A DNA stretch of 64,000 nt from Aquimarina aquimarini. GTDB lineage: Bacteria > Bacteroidota > Bacteroidia > Flavobacteriales > Flavobacteriaceae. Position 1 is the first letter of the stretch. The number at the start of each line of letters is the position of its first letter. A program made the translations under genes and the position numbers. Below, piece after piece: positions 19,175 to 27,919 of this stretch. Under the pieces are notes generated by a model. It was not told where the DNA came from, ran no database searches, and was given only the letters and a program-made list of their open reading frames with translations. Location: assembly GCF_900299535.1 (NCBI RefSeq), contig NZ_OMKE01000007.1:148825-212824 (forward strand), written 5' to 3'.

Positions 19175-19780
19175 TTATCCAAAAACACGATGCCTCATTT
19201 TTTTCCAATCAAATAATAGAAACAAGATTGTATTAATTTTGCCCTTAAGACGTTTGCGTATAAGAGAAAAAGCCTTGGTGATATGAGCTTCTACAGTTTT
19301 GATGTTAATATTAAGATGATTAGATATTTCTAGATTTGTAAGCCCTTCTTTTTTGCTTAATTCAAAAATTTGTTTGCATTTAGGAGGGAGCTCTTGTATC
19401 GCATGTTTAACCAAATTAATGAGTTTTTCCATCATTTCAGGATCTTCTTTCTCTACAAAAGAGTTAAGGTATTCGATGTATTTTTTCTCTATTTTAGTTA
19501 CTGCTTTGGTTTTACGATATTGATCAATAAACTCGTTATAAGTGAGGCGATATAAATAATTTTGTAATGAAAAATTTATATTAAGCAGTTTTCTTTTTTC
19601 CCATATTTTGATAAAAACATTCTGTACAATATCCTGAGATTTCATAGTGTCGTTTATCAAACTATCTGCATAAACACAAAGTTTATGGTGGTATGTGTCT
19701 ATTAGATAATTATAAGCTTTCTCATCTCCTTTTTTTAAAAACAACATAAGTGTTGCTTCATCTTTAAAACACTGTTTCAT
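19175..19780 (-). CDS. ECF sigma factor, FecI-like (Bacteroidota type)
   Basis: 201 aa with region 2 (SQDIVQNVFIKIWEKRKLLNI, core DIVQNVFIKIWEK) and region 4 helix-turn-helix (GLTNLEISNHLNINIKTVEAHITKA, core LEISNHLNINIKTVEAH). It is divergent from a FecR gene, which is followed by an STN-bearing SusC; this is the classical cell-surface signalling arrangement in which ligand binding by SusC relieves FecR inhibition of the sigma factor. The 138-bp gap between the two genes is AT-rich and must hold both promoters. Confidence 0.9.
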   Translation of the reverse strand: MKQCFKDEATLMLFLKKGDEKAYNYLIDTYHHKLCVYADSLINDTMKSQDIVQNVFIKIWEKRKLLNINFSLQNYLYRLTYNEFIDQYRKTKAVTKIEKKYIEYLNSFVEKEDPEMMEKLINLVKHAIQELPPKCKQIFELSKKEGLTNLEISNHLNINIKTVEAHITKAFSLIRKRLKGKINTILFLLFDWKKMRHRVFG

Positions 19781-19918
19781 ACTCTTTTCTAGATAAAATT
19801 ATACAATTGATATAGCAGGTTTTAATGGCTTTCTTAAGAAACAAATGTAATGTTAAAAAAATCAAAAAAAAATTAACAAAAAAGGTAGGGTATTCGCAAT
19901 GAGCCTCGTAATAGAGGT

Positions 19919-21043
19919 ATGATATCTAAAAAAATAGAACAACTTATTATAAAATATATGGCGGCATCAATTTCTGCAACAGAGCTTGATGTATTGTCAG
20001 AATGGTTAGAAAGTACAGATAACAAAAAAATATTTAATGAGTATATCAAAATTAATTATGCAATCCGTCATAATATGAATCAATATGATGTAGAACAGAC
20101 TAAAAAGATCATTGCAAAAAAGATTAAAAATGATCGTAGGAGATTTAATTATCAAAAGGTATATAAATACGCTGCTGTCATAGTATTATTGATTTCAATG
20201 CCTTTTGTTTATAAATATTATAACAATGATATAGAGGTAATTATAGAACCAGGAACAAACAAGGCAATATTAAGTTTGGAAGATGGAAAACAAATCATTT
20301 TAGAAAAAGGAACAGAGTATCACTATCAGAATAGAGTAAGTAATGGTGAGGAATTGGTATATACAGAGATCTCTTCAGGCAAAGAATTGAAATATAATTA
20401 CCTCACTATTCCCAGAGGAGGGCGCTTTTTTATACATCTGTCTGATGGAACCAAAGTGTGGTTAAATTCAGAAACCAAATTAAAATACCCAGTAAGTTTT
20501 ATCAAAGGACAACCCAGAGAGGTAGAACTGGTTTATGGAGAAGCTTATTTTGATGTGTCGCATAGCACACTTCATAATGGAGATGCTTTTAAGGTACATA
20601 CGCAAATACAAAATATTGAGGTATTAGGAACAGAATTCAATATTAAAGCATATCAAAACGAAGAGTCCTTGTATACTACATTGGTAAAAGGAAGAATAAC
20701 TATTGATAATGGCATTGTGAGCAAGTTTTTGAATCCAGGACAACAAGCCATAGTCAATATTCAAAATGAGCAACTAAAAATTATAGATGATATAGATACT
20801 ACACCCGAAATCGCATGGAAAAACAATTTTTTCATGTTTGATAAACAAAAACTAGAAGTCATGATGAAAACCTTGTCTCGATGGTATGATATTGAAGTAG
20901 TATTTGAGAATGAAGAAGCCAAAGAAGTCATTTTTTCAGGAATACTAAATAGAGAAGATCATATAGAAGAATTGTTAGAAAATATAGAAAAAACGAATGA
21001 AGTACATTTTGAAATAGATAGTAAGAAAATAACAATACAATAA
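19919..21043 (+). CDS. FecR-family anti-sigma factor
   Basis: 374 aa: cytoplasmic N-terminal part (1-80), one membrane helix (about 83-100, AAVIVLLISMPFVYKYY), the periplasmic FecR domain (LTIPRGGRFFIHLSDGTKVWLN to VLGTEFNIKAY, core LSDGTKVWLN) and a C-terminal DUF4974/STN-contact domain (KLEVMMKTLSRWYDIEVVFE, core LSRWYDIEV). It holds the sigma factor encoded opposite and receives the signal from the SusC protein downstream. A small hairpin, CCTC/GAGG at 19904-19917, lies just before the start. Confidence 0.92.
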   Translation: MISKKIEQLIIKYMAASISATELDVLSEWLESTDNKKIFNEYIKINYAIRHNMNQYDVEQTKKIIAKKIKNDRRRFNYQKVYKYAAVIVLLISMPFVYKYYNNDIEVIIEPGTNKAILSLEDGKQIILEKGTEYHYQNRVSNGEELVYTEISSGKELKYNYLTIPRGGRFFIHLSDGTKVWLNSETKLKYPVSFIKGQPREVELVYGEAYFDVSHSTLHNGDAFKVHTQIQNIEVLGTEFNIKAYQNEESLYTTLVKGRITIDNGIVSKFLNPGQQAIVNIQNEQLKIIDDIDTTPEIAWKNNFFMFDKQKLEVMMKTLSRWYDIEVVFENEEAKEVIFSGILNREDHIEELLENIEKTNEVHFEIDSKKITIQ

Positions 21044-21137
21044 AAAAAGGAATAAAGCTAAGACCGTTCAAAGTAGCAACTAAATTCCTTTTACTCGAAT
21101 TAATTAAATAATGTTTAACTAATTGAAATGCTAATTT

Positions 21138-24100
21138 ATGAAATTTAAATTGACTATACCTTTGATTTATTATAATCCAAGGTTTTTAAAAACGATTATG
21201 AGAACCTTTTTGTTTTTTTATTGTGCAGTTGTATTTAGTTTTAATCCTAATAAAGGATTTTCTCAAAATATTAATATCATTATTGATGTAAACAAAACAG
21301 TTTCTATTGAGCAGATTTTTGAATTAATCAAAGAACAGACTGATTATCAGTTTGTATACAGGTATGACCTTGTTAAAGATGCTCCTCGTATTTTTCTTGA
21401 GAGCGGAGTTATTAAAGCCGATACATTGTTAAAAAAAGGGTTGACTCCTATTTTCTGTACTTATGAGTTTAATAACAATACTGTTATAGTTAAAAGAAAA
21501 AAAACTCCATTAGGATTAACAAGCCTGCAAAACACTCGTATTATCAAAGGGCAGGTAACCGATCAAAATAAATTGCCTTTGCCAGGAGTTGCTGTGGTAC
21601 ACAAGAATGATGTAACCAAAGGAACCACTACCGATTTTGATGGAGAGTATGAAATAGCAGTACCCAGAAACAAAAAAGTAGTGTTACAATTTTCTTCAAT
21701 AGGGTATACTACTAAAGAAATAGAGATTACCAATCAACAAAGAGTTGATGTTGTACTTTTTGAAGAAACAAATGTTTTAGAAGAGGTCGTATTAAATACG
21801 GGGTATCAAAAAATATCACGAGAACGAGCAACAGGTTCTTTTCAGAATATAAAACCTCAGGCATTGACTACCAAAATAGCACAGAATATCTTAAGTAAAA
21901 TAGAAGGAGAATTTTCAGGAATTGTATTTGATAATACAGATGGACCTACTATTCGAGGAATTAGTACCATACACAGTAATAATGATCCTTTGATAGTGGT
22001 AGATGGATTTCCGTTAACACAAGATCTTAGCTCCATTAATCCATCAGATATTAAAAATGTAACCATCCTTAAAGATGCGGCAGCAGCATCAATTTGGGGA
22101 ATAAGAGCAGCAAACGGAGTAATTGTTATTGAAACAAAAAAAGGTAAGAAAAACCAAAAACCACAAATAACTTTTTCAACCAATTTGGCAATCACCCCAC
22201 AACAAGATCTGTTTGATTTACCGTATGCATCTACAGAAAGTTTTTTAGAGTTTGAAAAACATAGGGCAGATAACGAATGGATAAACTTGCCAAGAGGTAG
22301 AAATCAACCCCCTTTAGGAAAAGGGATTGAAACCTATTTATTACTTAATGATGGGCAATTGTCGCAAAGTGAGGCGGGACCTATTATTAGTCAATTAAGA
22401 ACAGTAGATAGTAGAAAAGAGTTTGCTGACTTATTTATGAGTGATGCATATTGGACACAGACTAATCTTGCCATTAGTGGAGGAGGAGAGCACAATATTT
22501 ACCGAGCTTCGGTCACCTACAATAGAAATGAAAATCAAGGATTCTTTTCTGGTAATACTACCGATGAAATTATTACAAACCTTAATGGAAGCTTTAACAT
22601 CACAGAAAAACTTACTTTTTCAAATACAGTAAACTTTAATCATAGAAAAATTAAACGTAACGGGCTTACTACAAATGATAGAGATCAGTTACTTCAATAT
22701 CAAAGAATCATTGATGATCAAGGCAATTTGATTCCGCAACCTCGCACTTTTTATCAACAATTTAAAGAAGATAGAGTAGCAGAAGGGTATCCATATAATT
22801 GGGATTATAATCTAAAACAAGAGTTTGATAACAGAGATAATGCTACCAATGCCACTTCCTTGCGATTGCAAACTTCATTGAAATATGACATTTTTGATTT
22901 TCTATCTATTCAAGGGTCATATCAGTATGAATGGGCAGATATTTCATCCAAATCATTGTTTAATGAGGATACCTATAGAGTAAGAGATTTTGTAAACACT
23001 TTTACTACAACTGATCGAGATACGGGAGAATTGGTAAGTGCAATTAATAAAGGACATATTATAACCAGATCAACGACACAAAACTCGTCACATACAGGAA
23101 GGTTTCAATTAAACTTGGACAAAGAATTTCAAAATAATACCCATAGAATTACTTCTATTGCAGGATATGAATTACGACAGATACAATCAGAAAGCCATTC
23201 TTTGACCCGATATGGATTTAATCCACAGTCTTTAGCCTTTGATAATGTACCCTTTGGAGAAAGAGTGCCAGTAACTCCTATAGGAAGTAGAGTATTACAA
23301 GACCCTACCATTTTTGGAGGTAATGAATCTCGTTTTGTTTCTTATTTTGGCAATCTTGCGTATACCTATCTCAATAGATATACACTTACCGCTAGTACTC
23401 GTTTGGATGATGCCAACCTTTTTGGAGCCAGTAAAAAATATAGAAACATTCCTTTGTACTCCGTTGGTATAAAATGGGATCTAGCCAAAGAAGATTTTTT
23501 TAATAGTAGTAATATCAACTTACTTTCTATAAGAGCAACGTATGGGTCTAATGGAAATGTTAATACTTCTACCAGCCCTTTTTTGCAGGCAAGTCTATCT
23601 AATAACCCTACTACGGGGCTACCTTTTGCATTTGTTTCAGGAATCAAAAATCCTGAATTACGTCTTGAAAAAACCTATGTTACCAATGTAGGGTTGGATT
23701 TTGGGTTATTCAATAGTAGAATTAATGGAAGTATAGAATACTACGAAAGAAAAAGTGAAGATCTATTGTCACAAGTAGAAGTGCCAGCTGCATTAGGGTT
23801 TAACTCTGCTTTATTAAATGTTGGAGAAATGGAAAATAAAGGAATAGATATCAATCTTAATGCAGAAGTAATCCGAAGTAAAAACTTTAGTTATGTAACT
23901 ACCATAAATTTGAGTTACAATGATAACAGAGTAACTAAGGTAGATGTGCCTAATGAAACCGTTTTGGTATACATAAATGGAAGAGAACCATTGGTGGATA
24001 CTCCATTGCGATATTTATATAGTTATCAGTATGCTGGATTGGATACAGAAGGGAGACCCCAGGCATATAATGAAAATAGAGAAATTATTAATTTTCAAGG

Positions 24101-24677
24101 AGAAAGAGAGGTAGGGGGTGATATTGAAGCAGCAGATATTGAAAGTACAGAGGCACTAGTGTTTAATGGAACAACAACGCCAAGGTATTACGGGTCATGG
24201 ATTAATACAATGAAGTATAAAAATTTCTTTATGAGGTCGTTGATTACCTTTAAGTTAGGGCATGTATTTAGAAATACGAATATTCTGAACTACTCGAGCT
24301 TGGCTAGCCAGTTTGTGACGGCTAATATTCATCAGGATTATGAAAACAGATGGCAAAACCCCCAAGATGAAAATACAACAGATATTCCTAGGTTACCTCT
24401 TACACGAGTAGATGCAGGGCGAGTAGGGTATAGACAGTATTATCCTAATGGAGATCACCTTGTAGATTCGGCATCTCATATACGATTTAGAGAAATCGTA
24501 TTGGGATATCGTTTTGAGTCAGATATTTCCAAAAAGCTAGGGTTAGAAAATACAAGTATCAGTATTCAGGCCAATAATCTGGGAGTTATCGATTTTAATA
24601 AATGGGGATTAGATCCAGAAAATTTACTTCTGCCTGTACAGCCAACATATACATTAAATTTTACAGCCAATTTCTAA
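21138..24677 (+). CDS. STN-domain SusC/RagA TonB-dependent transducer
   Basis: 1179 aa. After a signal sequence (cleavage near residue 42, FSQ) comes an STN domain (about 48-105, SIEQIFELIKEQTDYQFVY region) that contacts FecR, a carboxypeptidase-regulatory-like domain (133-215), plug (about 220-340, DPLIVVDGFPL and LKDAAAASIWGIRAANGVI region) and barrel to a terminal TLNFTANF. Both uptake and signalling are expected. ATG codons at 21138 and 21198 (MRTFLFFYC) are alternative starts; the second gives a more normal signal peptide. SusD follows after 14 bp. Confidence 0.93.
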   Translation: MKFKLTIPLIYYNPRFLKTIMRTFLFFYCAVVFSFNPNKGFSQNINIIIDVNKTVSIEQIFELIKEQTDYQFVYRYDLVKDAPRIFLESGVIKADTLLKKGLTPIFCTYEFNNNTVIVKRKKTPLGLTSLQNTRIIKGQVTDQNKLPLPGVAVVHKNDVTKGTTTDFDGEYEIAVPRNKKVVLQFSSIGYTTKEIEITNQQRVDVVLFEETNVLEEVVLNTGYQKISRERATGSFQNIKPQALTTKIAQNILSKIEGEFSGIVFDNTDGPTIRGISTIHSNNDPLIVVDGFPLTQDLSSINPSDIKNVTILKDAAAASIWGIRAANGVIVIETKKGKKNQKPQITFSTNLAITPQQDLFDLPYASTESFLEFEKHRADNEWINLPRGRNQPPLGKGIETYLLLNDGQLSQSEAGPIISQLRTVDSRKEFADLFMSDAYWTQTNLAISGGGEHNIYRASVTYNRNENQGFFSGNTTDEIITNLNGSFNITEKLTFSNTVNFNHRKIKRNGLTTNDRDQLLQYQRIIDDQGNLIPQPRTFYQQFKEDRVAEGYPYNWDYNLKQEFDNRDNATNATSLRLQTSLKYDIFDFLSIQGSYQYEWADISSKSLFNEDTYRVRDFVNTFTTTDRDTGELVSAINKGHIITRSTTQNSSHTGRFQLNLDKEFQNNTHRITSIAGYELRQIQSESHSLTRYGFNPQSLAFDNVPFGERVPVTPIGSRVLQDPTIFGGNESRFVSYFGNLAYTYLNRYTLTASTRLDDANLFGASKKYRNIPLYSVGIKWDLAKEDFFNSSNINLLSIRATYGSNGNVNTSTSPFLQASLSNNPTTGLPFAFVSGIKNPELRLEKTYVTNVGLDFGLFNSRINGSIEYYERKSEDLLSQVEVPAALGFNSALLNVGEMENKGIDINLNAEVIRSKNFSYVTTINLSYNDNRVTKVDVPNETVLVYINGREPLVDTPLRYLYSYQYAGLDTEGRPQAYNENREIINFQGEREVGGDIEAADIESTEALVFNGTTTPRYYGSWINTMKYKNFFMRSLITFKLGHVFRNTNILNYSSLASQFVTANIHQDYENRWQNPQDENTTDIPRLPLTRVDAGRVGYRQYYPNGDHLVDSASHIRFREIVLGYRFESDISKKLGLENTSISIQANNLGVIDFNKWGLDPENLLLPVQPTYTLNFTANF

Positions 24678-24691
24678 AAAAAACATAAGAC

Positions 24692-26107
24692 ATGAAGAAA
24701 ACATATTATATTTTTTTAGCGGTTCTTATCGTATGTACCGCATGTGACAGAGAAGAATGGTTGAATATACAACCACAGGGAACAGTTATTCCTACTGATG
24801 TACAGGACTATCGATTGTTATTGGATCAGGTGGATCAAAGTGGATCAGGAAGAGGAACTAGAATATCACCAGGATTTCAAGGAACATATAGTAATACAGA
24901 TTATTTGTCTGATGATTTTGTTATTACAGATGAAACGTTTCCTTTTTATGGGGTTGGAACCATAAATGCATATACGTGGCAGGATGATATAATCGAACCT
25001 AATCAAGAAGATGGGAGTTGGGCAAATCTGTATGGACAAATCTATGTTGCCAACCTTGTGATAGAAGAAGTAATGAATGCTCAAAATGGTAGGCAAAGCG
25101 AAAAATTACAATTAGTAGCAGAAGCAAAAGTACATAGAGCATTTAATTATTTGGCACTCGCCAATTTGTATGGATTGCATTATAATTCTCAAACGGCAAC
25201 ATCTAATCTGGCAGTGCCATTACGATTAGGAAGTGAAATAGAAGGAGTGGATTTTTCCAGAGCCTCTGTAGCAGAAATATACGATTTGATTATTGAGGAT
25301 ATAAATAGTGTTATAGCCGATCTTCCTGATGTGTCAGAGTCAGGGATTCATAATCATAGACCTACCAAATCAAGTGCCTATGCATTATTGGCTCGTATAT
25401 ACTTATATCAGGCAGCATATAACAAAGCATTAGAGGCAGCATCAAAATCCTTAGAACTTTATAATACAATCAATGATTTCAATACCTATGAAGAAGGGTT
25501 TGCGGGGATATTAAAATTAGATGAACCAGAAAATGATCAACAATTATTATGGAACAAAGCGTCGTTAGGCACCTATAACTTGCTTATTGCATCAGATGAT
25601 CTCTATAATTTGTATGAAGATAATGACCTGAGAAAAAAGTTATACGCTCCGTTAAATGTACTTTTTGGAATACCTAAACCTGGTAATGCATTAGGATATT
25701 CTTTTCTGAGTGGATACAGGGGTGTTGGATTTACAGTACCAGAAGTATTGTTGATCAAAGCAGAATGTAATGCTAGATTAGGAAATATTGTAGAGGCAGT
25801 ACAAGACTTAAACATGCTTAGAGAAAAACGTTTTGAAACAGCGACCTATACTCCCGTTGTAAGTACTAACCAGACAGAAGTATTAGCGTTGATTAAAAAA
25901 GAAAGAAGAATAGAATTTGCAGGTAGTGGGTTACGGTTTTTTGATCTTAAACGGTATAATGAGTTTGATAATGCCAATGTAACATTAACCCGTACACTCA
26001 ATGGACAGACACATACCCTTACTGCCAATGGTAAGAATTGGGCAATACCAGTGGCACAGAAATATATCCTAGATACTCCTGAATTAGGTGAGAATGTGAG
26101 AGATTAA
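24692..26107 (+). CDS. SusD/RagB-like surface lipoprotein
   Basis: 471 aa with a lipobox (LIVCTAC, Cys18) and SusD motifs: a DREEWLNIQPQG mature N-terminus, RAFNYLALANLYG in the TPR core, RPTKSSAYALLARIYLYQ and RRIEFAGSGLRFFDLKRY near the end. It pairs with the STN-type SusC upstream. The following TlpA, M16 peptidase and DsbD genes suggest that the ligand is a peptide or protein fragment rather than a glycan; this is inference from context. Confidence 0.92.
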   Translation: MKKTYYIFLAVLIVCTACDREEWLNIQPQGTVIPTDVQDYRLLLDQVDQSGSGRGTRISPGFQGTYSNTDYLSDDFVITDETFPFYGVGTINAYTWQDDIIEPNQEDGSWANLYGQIYVANLVIEEVMNAQNGRQSEKLQLVAEAKVHRAFNYLALANLYGLHYNSQTATSNLAVPLRLGSEIEGVDFSRASVAEIYDLIIEDINSVIADLPDVSESGIHNHRPTKSSAYALLARIYLYQAAYNKALEAASKSLELYNTINDFNTYEEGFAGILKLDEPENDQQLLWNKASLGTYNLLIASDDLYNLYEDNDLRKKLYAPLNVLFGIPKPGNALGYSFLSGYRGVGFTVPEVLLIKAECNARLGNIVEAVQDLNMLREKRFETATYTPVVSTNQTEVLALIKKERRIEFAGSGLRFFDLKRYNEFDNANVTLTRTLNGQTHTLTANGKNWAIPVAQKYILDTPELGENVRD

Positions 26108-26137
26108 AAAAAACAGCTAATTCATAAAACCCACAAG

Positions 26138-26180
26138 ATGTATTGGTTTGAATAAAGAAATGAAGTTTAGACCAATACAT
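26138..26180 (+). terminator. Perfect 10-bp inverted repeat after SusD
   Basis: ATGTATTGGT (26138-26147) and ACCAATACAT (26171-26180) surround a 23-nt loop, followed by TTT. It may terminate or attenuate transcription between SusD and the TlpA gene. Confidence 0.45.
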
Positions 26181-26197
26181 TTTACAAAATAACACTT

Positions 26198-27577
26198 ATG
26201 AAGTCTATAAAAATAATTGTGATCAGCCTTTTAGTTGTAACTATTTTAGGTTGTTCTCAAAAAGAAAAAGAATATACTATACTATCAGGAACTATTGATA
26301 ATGCAACAGATAACGATTTAATCATTAGTGCATTTATAGGAAACCCAATTGATACCATAATGATTCATTCAGAAACAGGTAAGTTTAGGGATACATTACA
26401 CCTTACAGAAGGAAAGTACTATATCAATAATGGCCTAAAAGGAACATGGGTATACCTTGCTAAAGGAAATGAGGTTACCATACAAGTAGATATAGATGAT
26501 TTCTTTGCCTCTATAGAGTGTACTAAAGACGATACAGGGATTAATCAATATTTGATAACAAAAAATAGACATAGAGGTGATTTGCTTCAGAAATACAAAC
26601 CCTATTTTAATGTGGCAGAGCAAGAGTATAAAACAGCTATAAATAACATTAGAAAAGCAAAAGATAGTTTATTGTTAACAATGGGTGACCTACCTGAAAC
26701 ATATAGAAATAAGGAACAAAGAAATATATACTATGAGTACCTAGATAGGCTTAAAGATTATGAACGTTATGCTTTTAAAAAAAATAAAGTTTCTCCCGAT
26801 TTTTTCTCAGAATTACATCATGAAAATCTAGATAGTATTCATACAAAAGATTATTTTTTCTCTATTGCTTATAGAAAACTTATACTATGGGATATAGAAA
26901 GAAAAGCCAGAGAATTAGTAGAAAAAGAAGCCATAGATATCCAACTTGCCACTATAAAAACGATTAATCAGGTACAAGATCAACAAGTGAAAAATAGCTT
27001 AGTATATCGAAAAGCAATAATAGAAAAAGGTATGGTTTCTACAAAAAACCATAAAGAGTATTATACAGTTTTTAAAGAAGCCTCAAGCAATGCTAAGGAT
27101 ATTCAAAAAGTTACTATACTGTATAAGCAACTTAAAAAGATTCAAAAAGGAAACCTATCTCCAACATTCTATAATTATGAAGATTATGAAGGAGGAGCAG
27201 TATCACTAGAAGATCTAAAAGGGAAATATGTATATCTTGATATTTGGGCAACATGGTGTATGCCTTGTGTAAAAGAGGTGCCCCATCTCAAAAAAATAAT
27301 AAAACAATATGATGGTAAGGATATAACGTTTGTGAGTATCTCTTTAGATAAAAGGAAAGATTATGAAAAATGGAGAGCAATGATTAAGGAAGAAGCGATG
27401 ACAGGAATTCAATTGTTTGCCGATGATGCTTTTAATTCAAAATTTGCGATAGACTATTCTATCGTATCAATCCCTCGTTTTATATTACTTGATCCCGAGG
27501 GTGAAATTATAAACAATAACGCCCCAAGGCCTTCTGATCCAGAATTGGTTGCCTTATTTGACACAAATAACATTTGA
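26198..27577 (+). CDS. TlpA-like thioredoxin-fold lipoprotein
   Basis: 459 aa, lipobox LGCS (Cys19). The N-terminal half (about 25-310) holds a DUF4369-like strand domain and helices; the C-terminal 140 residues are a TlpA/ResA thioredoxin with active site WATWCMPCVKEVP. It should act in the periplasm on disulfides, perhaps of the imported ligand. A second TlpA lipoprotein at 32928 shares the end pattern (FILLDPEGEI, APRPSD), so the two are paralogues flanking an M16 peptidase and DsbD. Confidence 0.88.
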   Translation: MKSIKIIVISLLVVTILGCSQKEKEYTILSGTIDNATDNDLIISAFIGNPIDTIMIHSETGKFRDTLHLTEGKYYINNGLKGTWVYLAKGNEVTIQVDIDDFFASIECTKDDTGINQYLITKNRHRGDLLQKYKPYFNVAEQEYKTAINNIRKAKDSLLLTMGDLPETYRNKEQRNIYYEYLDRLKDYERYAFKKNKVSPDFFSELHHENLDSIHTKDYFFSIAYRKLILWDIERKARELVEKEAIDIQLATIKTINQVQDQQVKNSLVYRKAIIEKGMVSTKNHKEYYTVFKEASSNAKDIQKVTILYKQLKKIQKGNLSPTFYNYEDYEGGAVSLEDLKGKYVYLDIWATWCMPCVKEVPHLKKIIKQYDGKDITFVSISLDKRKDYEKWRAMIKEEAMTGIQLFADDAFNSKFAIDYSIVSIPRFILLDPEGEIINNNAPRPSDPELVALFDTNNI

Positions 27578-27919
27578 TTTTTTAGAAGGTAATCTTTGAA
27601 GCTATTTTGTTAAGCTCAATTTTTTAATGTTTTTTTAACGTATCGATTATAAGGGTATTACCTTTTTTAGACGTATTAATAAGTATACACATAAAGTTTA
27701 AAAAGATGAGATACCTAAATAATAAGTTACAAGATTTTTATTTGTTGAAAAGCCTTGATTTTGTATGACTTTTTATTAGAGTTTATCCTAAATAAGAAAT
27801 AATTACCTATAGAACCTTTATACATCTTTGTTTTCATTGTTTGATATAGATTAGTTACCTAAGAAGATTATAAAGTTTTAGTCTGAGGGTCGCCTTAGTC
27901 AGTGACCCTCTTAAAAAAA
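27578..27919 (+). other. Leader region of the M16 peptidase gene
   Basis: An AT-rich gap of about 340 bp. Near its end GAGGGTC (27885-27891) and GACCCTC (27904-27910) form a 7-bp stem just before the start codon, which could affect translation. A 20-codon frame at 27706-27768 is present but I do not call it a gene. Confidence 0.4.

Noticed and set aside
27706..27768. 20-codon frame MRYLNNKLQDFYLLKSLDFV
   Set aside because: Short and in an AT-rich leader; no sign of expression or of a maturation partner.
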